DNA of 64,000 nt from an uncultured Roseburia sp. (lineage in GTDB: Bacteria; Bacillota; Clostridia; Lachnospirales; Lachnospiraceae). Numbering within the stretch: the first letter of the stretch is position 1; every line of letters begins with the position of its first letter. The position numbers and the translations under genes were made by a program. This document shows positions 61,562 to 64,000 of the stretch, in pieces. Below the pieces are notes generated by a model. The model had not been told where the DNA came from. It saw nothing but the letters and a program-made list of their open reading frames with translations, and did not search any database. The stretch covers positions 1 to 64,000 of the forward strand of contig CANPGM010000004.1 of NCBI GenBank assembly GCA_947573605.1, read 5' to 3'.

Positions 61562-63467
61562 GAACGGCACCTCCCACAATTACGCATAAAAATATCAGTA
61601 ATATCAACGCCCCGATTGCAACTGCCGGGCGAAACAGCTTGTCCTCGCCAAACCAGTTTGTCATATACCAGTTCGAAATCTGAAGCTCCTTCGAATCCCC
61701 CTGAGAATCCACAAACCGTTTGTTGTCCCCGGTATTTGCTCCGCCCATATAAACCATTACCGTTTTGTCCTTTCTGTTTCTCGTAAGCAGATAGTTGACG
61801 GACGGCACTACGAAAATCGCGCAAATCATAATAACCATAATCGCAATATTTCCTTCCGAAATAACGGGACTTGCGCTTCCGTACATATCGTTCATCAAAG
61901 GCTCAATGACATATTTCGACAAAAACGGGAAACCAACGCACAAAAGAATCAGAAAAATCGCATGAAAATACATGGAGACATATTCGTTTCGCTGTGTAAC
62001 GTCTTTTCCTCTGGATTCGTGAATCCCTAAAATTTTCGCAAACCATTTTGTCCAGTAAAACATTGTTGTAGCGCTTCCGAAAACGATAAATAATACCATA
62101 AGCGCACTTGGCGCATCGACAAACGCCTTTAACGCCGCCCATTTGGAAATCAGCATACCAAACGGAGCCAAAAACATTCCGGCAATTCCAACCATTAAAA
62201 TAAACGCAAGCTTCGGATAGCGAACTGCCAGCCCCTCCATATCCTCAATATCGCGGCTGCCCGTCGTATTTTCTATCGCGCCGACGCACTGGAACAGCAT
62301 TGATTTTGAAACCGCATGAAAAATAACCAGAAACACAGCCGCCCAGATGGTTTCCTGATAACCGGCTCCCGCGCAGGCTACAATCAGGCCAAGATTCGAT
62401 ATGGTCGAATACGCAAGAACCTTTTTTCCGTCGCTTTGCGAGATAGCAAGGCAGGAAGCCACCAAAAACGTAAATCCGCCGCAGAGATATACCATCTGTC
62501 CGACGTAATTTCCATTCATGGCAATTGCCAGCCGGATCAGAAGATAAACGCCCGCTTTTACCATCGTCGCACTGTGCAGAAGAGCGGAAGACGGCGTCGG
62601 AGCGGCCATCGCGCCCAGCAGCCAGCCGGAAAACGGAAACTGCGCCGATTTCGTAAGCGCTGCAAACGCAAGCATTCCGACCGGTATCAAAAGTCCCGCT
62701 TCCTTGCCGAAATCAATCACATCATATAAGTTCACCGTATGTTCCGCGTAAACCGCATACGTTATTGCCACCGCAATGCCCAATCCGCCAAGCAGGTTCA
62801 TCCAGAGTGCGCCGAATGAGTTGTTTACCGCTTCTTCGGTCCGCGTATATCCGATCAGCAAAAACGAACATACGCTTGTAATTTCCCAGAAAAAATAAAG
62901 CCATATCAGATTCATGGAAAATACAAGACCAAACATCGCTCCGTAAAATACAAATATCATAGAAAGGAAAAAGTTACTGCGGTCCGCAAACTCCTTATGG
63001 TGGATATGGTAGCCCCGCATATAACCTACCGCATAAATCCCGATTGCAACTCCGATAATACCGATAATCAATATCATAATAAACGTCAGCCAGTCAATCC
63101 GGATATGATGCGCATTGACCGCCTCCGGTCCGAACAATTCCGTCCAGATCACAAGACAGGTCTGTATCACAGAAAGCAGAGAAATAACTGTCTTCCGATG
63201 CTTCACTGAAAGATAGATAATCAAAAACATCAGAAATACATCCCCTGCCAGTATTGCCTTATCAAAAATTTCCGTAAAAGGCAGATCAAACGTAAGTACT
63301 TCACCGCCGCGCGCATACCACAGACCCGCCGTAAAAACAGCGAGAGCCGCTATGACAAAACCGCATAAGTAAACGGCATAACCCCGTATCCTGTCATGCT
63401 TTATGACAGCCGGGAGCAGCGCCATTAGAAACGGCAGGCATATCAGTACTGTAACCAATTTATCCAT
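61554..63467 (-). CDS. echA: Ech hydrogenase membrane subunit EchA (NuoL-like)
   Basis: A 637-residue antiporter-like subunit with about 14-16 helices. Conserved segments: LIWLYFFWEITSVCSFLLIGY with Glu, ALTKSAQFPFSGWLLGAMAAPTPSSALLHSATMVKAG with Lys and His. It would pump Na+ or H+. Start: ATG at 63467, AGGAGG 10 nt upstream; the open frame reaching 63587 covers the promoter and is rejected. First gene of the ech-hyp operon. Confidence 0.95.
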   Translation of the reverse strand: MDKLVTVLICLPFLMALLPAVIKHDRIRGYAVYLCGFVIAALAVFTAGLWYARGGEVLTFDLPFTEIFDKAILAGDVFLMFLIIYLSVKHRKTVISLLSVIQTCLVIWTELFGPEAVNAHHIRIDWLTFIMILIIGIIGVAIGIYAVGYMRGYHIHHKEFADRSNFFLSMIFVFYGAMFGLVFSMNLIWLYFFWEITSVCSFLLIGYTRTEEAVNNSFGALWMNLLGGLGIAVAITYAVYAEHTVNLYDVIDFGKEAGLLIPVGMLAFAALTKSAQFPFSGWLLGAMAAPTPSSALLHSATMVKAGVYLLIRLAIAMNGNYVGQMVYLCGGFTFLVASCLAISQSDGKKVLAYSTISNLGLIVACAGAGYQETIWAAVFLVIFHAVSKSMLFQCVGAIENTTGSRDIEDMEGLAVRYPKLAFILMVGIAGMFLAPFGMLISKWAALKAFVDAPSALMVLFIVFGSATTMFYWTKWFAKILGIHESRGKDVTQRNEYVSMYFHAIFLILLCVGFPFLSKYVIEPLMNDMYGSASPVISEGNIAIMVIMICAIFVVPSVNYLLTRNRKDKTVMVYMGGANTGDNKRFVDSQGDSKELQISNWYMTNWFGEDKLFRPAVAIGALILLIFLCVIVGGAVHA

Positions 63468-63504
63468 TGTAAAAAATCCTCCTCGAAAAATTTTCCCACA
63501 TACT

Positions 63505-63533
63505 GTTATACCACTAATTTTAGAAATTGTTAA
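63505..63533 (-). promoter_or_regulatory. Promoter of the ech-hyp operon
   Basis: TTAACA (63528-63533) and TATAAC (63505-63510) on the minus strand, 17 bp apart and about 37 bp upstream of the echA start. A TTGACA farther up at about 63578-63583 has no good -10 at the right distance. Confidence 0.65.
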
Positions 63534-63636
63534 TCTTTTTTTTAGAAATATTTTGGTATTATTTTCCTGGTTGGATTCGATTGTCAAAAAGGAATCCCGT
63601 TTTTAAAATCGGGCTCTTACGCCCTGTTTTTCACAT

Positions 63637-63675
63637 AAAAAGACAGACGAAATGGCGGTCCATTTTCGCCTGTCT
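63637..63675 (-). terminator. Terminator of the ATP synthase operon
   Basis: A stem of about 15 bp with one bulge and one mismatch (63641-63655 with 63660-63675), followed on the minus strand by TTTTTATG. It separates atpC from the ech promoter. Confidence 0.85.
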
Positions 63676-63734
63676 GATACCCGGTGTTACGTCACGTTTC
63701 TGTTTGTGATTTCGTTTCCCGTAGTATGTTTTGT

Positions 63735-64000
63735 TTATTTCGCAATATCAATACGAATCAAAGCCTTGCGAAGCGCAAATTCGGCGCGCTTTATGTCTGT
63801 TTCTCCTGTTTTATGAGAAAGACGTTCCTCTGCGCGCTGCCTGGCCGCTTCCGCACGTCCTTTGTCGATTTCATCCGGCCATTCCGCAATCTCTGCAAGA
63901 AGAGTTACTTTTTCCGGCAGAATTTCCGCGAAGCCGGAATGCACTGCCGCGATTACATCATCTTCTCCGTCTTTGTGAATCTTTACGATCCCCGGAGCCA
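63735..64000 (-). CDS. atpC: F-type ATP synthase epsilon subunit, 3' part
   Basis: The last 88 residues of a protein whose start lies outside the window. The visible text (APGIVKIHKDGEDD, AAVHSGFAEILPEKVTLLAE) matches the N-terminal barrel of the epsilon subunit, and the helical tail (DEIDKGRAEAARQRAEERL) follows. It is the last gene of an atp operon, as usual. Placing it next to ech is functionally suggestive, since Ech would build the ion gradient that the synthase uses. Confidence 0.92.
   Translation of the reverse strand, partial: APGIVKIHKDGEDDVIAAVHSGFAEILPEKVTLLAEIAEWPDEIDKGRAEAARQRAEERLSHKTGETDIKRAEFALRKALIRIDIAK

Noticed and set aside
63578..63610. TTGACA as the -35 of the ech promoter
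   Set aside because: No acceptable -10 box at 16-18 bp; the pair at 63505-63533 fits better.

Overview
The window looks like a chromosomal segment of a spore-forming, flagellated, strictly anaerobic member of the Clostridia, most likely Lachnospiraceae. This rests on gene content only: MecA, BofA and a YaaL-like protein, CwlD, flagellin with FliS, a Flp/Tad pilus operon of the DUF5702 and DUF6382-FHA kind, a fructose PTS, and an Ech-type energy-conserving [NiFe] hydrogenase. Gene density is high, most genes lie on the minus strand, and I found no rRNA, tRNA, CRISPR array, phage or transposase.

Layout. 1-2.8 kb: murG, a HIT protein and an FMN-reductase/SCP2 fusion. 2.9-12.1 kb: an eleven-gene minus-strand Tad operon (tadV, tadZ, tadA, tadB, tadC, flp, DUF5702, a TadE-like Zn protein, a second prepilin peptidase, a mini TadE-like protein and an FHA reader), almost all overlapping by a few bases and preceded by a good sigma-A type promoter. 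12.2-15.4 kb: bofA, a yaaL-like gene, fliS, flagellin with a sigma-D type promoter, and a DUF1858 protein. 15.5-18.8 kb: mecA, then a Ser/Thr kinase fused to a degenerate ParA-like domain and a second protein with the same degenerate P-loop. 19-23 kb: a GH18 spore-type hydrolase, a PadR regulator with an alpha/beta hydrolase, and cwlD. 23-35 kb: a large DUF6240 protein with a sigma-D-like promoter, glgB, a TPR/AAA protein, an AI-2E family permease and an aconitase-family hydratase. 35-37.7 kb: a two-component system. 38-44.7 kb: a five-gene operon of unusual proteins (coiled coil, 5'-nucleotidase, LRR, a stripped hybrid-cluster-protein relative, a HAD-guanylate-kinase fusion). 44.8-51.9 kb: an amidohydrolase and a complete fructose PTS unit including HPr and EI, under a FruR-like repressor with paired operators. 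52-63.5 kb: a histidine phosphatase, hypEDCFA (no hypB) and echFEDCBA, which read as one ech-hyp transcription unit from a promoter at 63.5 kb. 63.7-64 kb: the end of atpC.

How the genes fit together. Ech would couple ferredoxin oxidation and H2 production to ion pumping, next to the F-type ATP synthase, and the Hyp proteins mature its NiFe site. The Tad operon encodes a phosphothreonine reader (FHA), and a Hanks-type kinase carrying a TadZ/ParA-like domain lies 4 kb away. I infer, without proof, that these form a phospho-signalling circuit for the pilus.

The most unusual signals are: (i) three genes whose only well-placed start codon after a strong Shine-Dalgarno sequence is ATT or ATC; (ii) the kinase and degenerate-ParA cassette; (iii) a repeated hairpin-plus-Shine-Dalgarno leader in front of several unrelated genes, including a roughly 50-nt leader shared by the aconitase-like gene and echC; (iv) a hairpin-rich island inside the ech operon; (v) a hybrid-cluster-protein relative without its cluster-binding core; (vi) a HAD nucleotidase fused to a guanylate-kinase-like domain.
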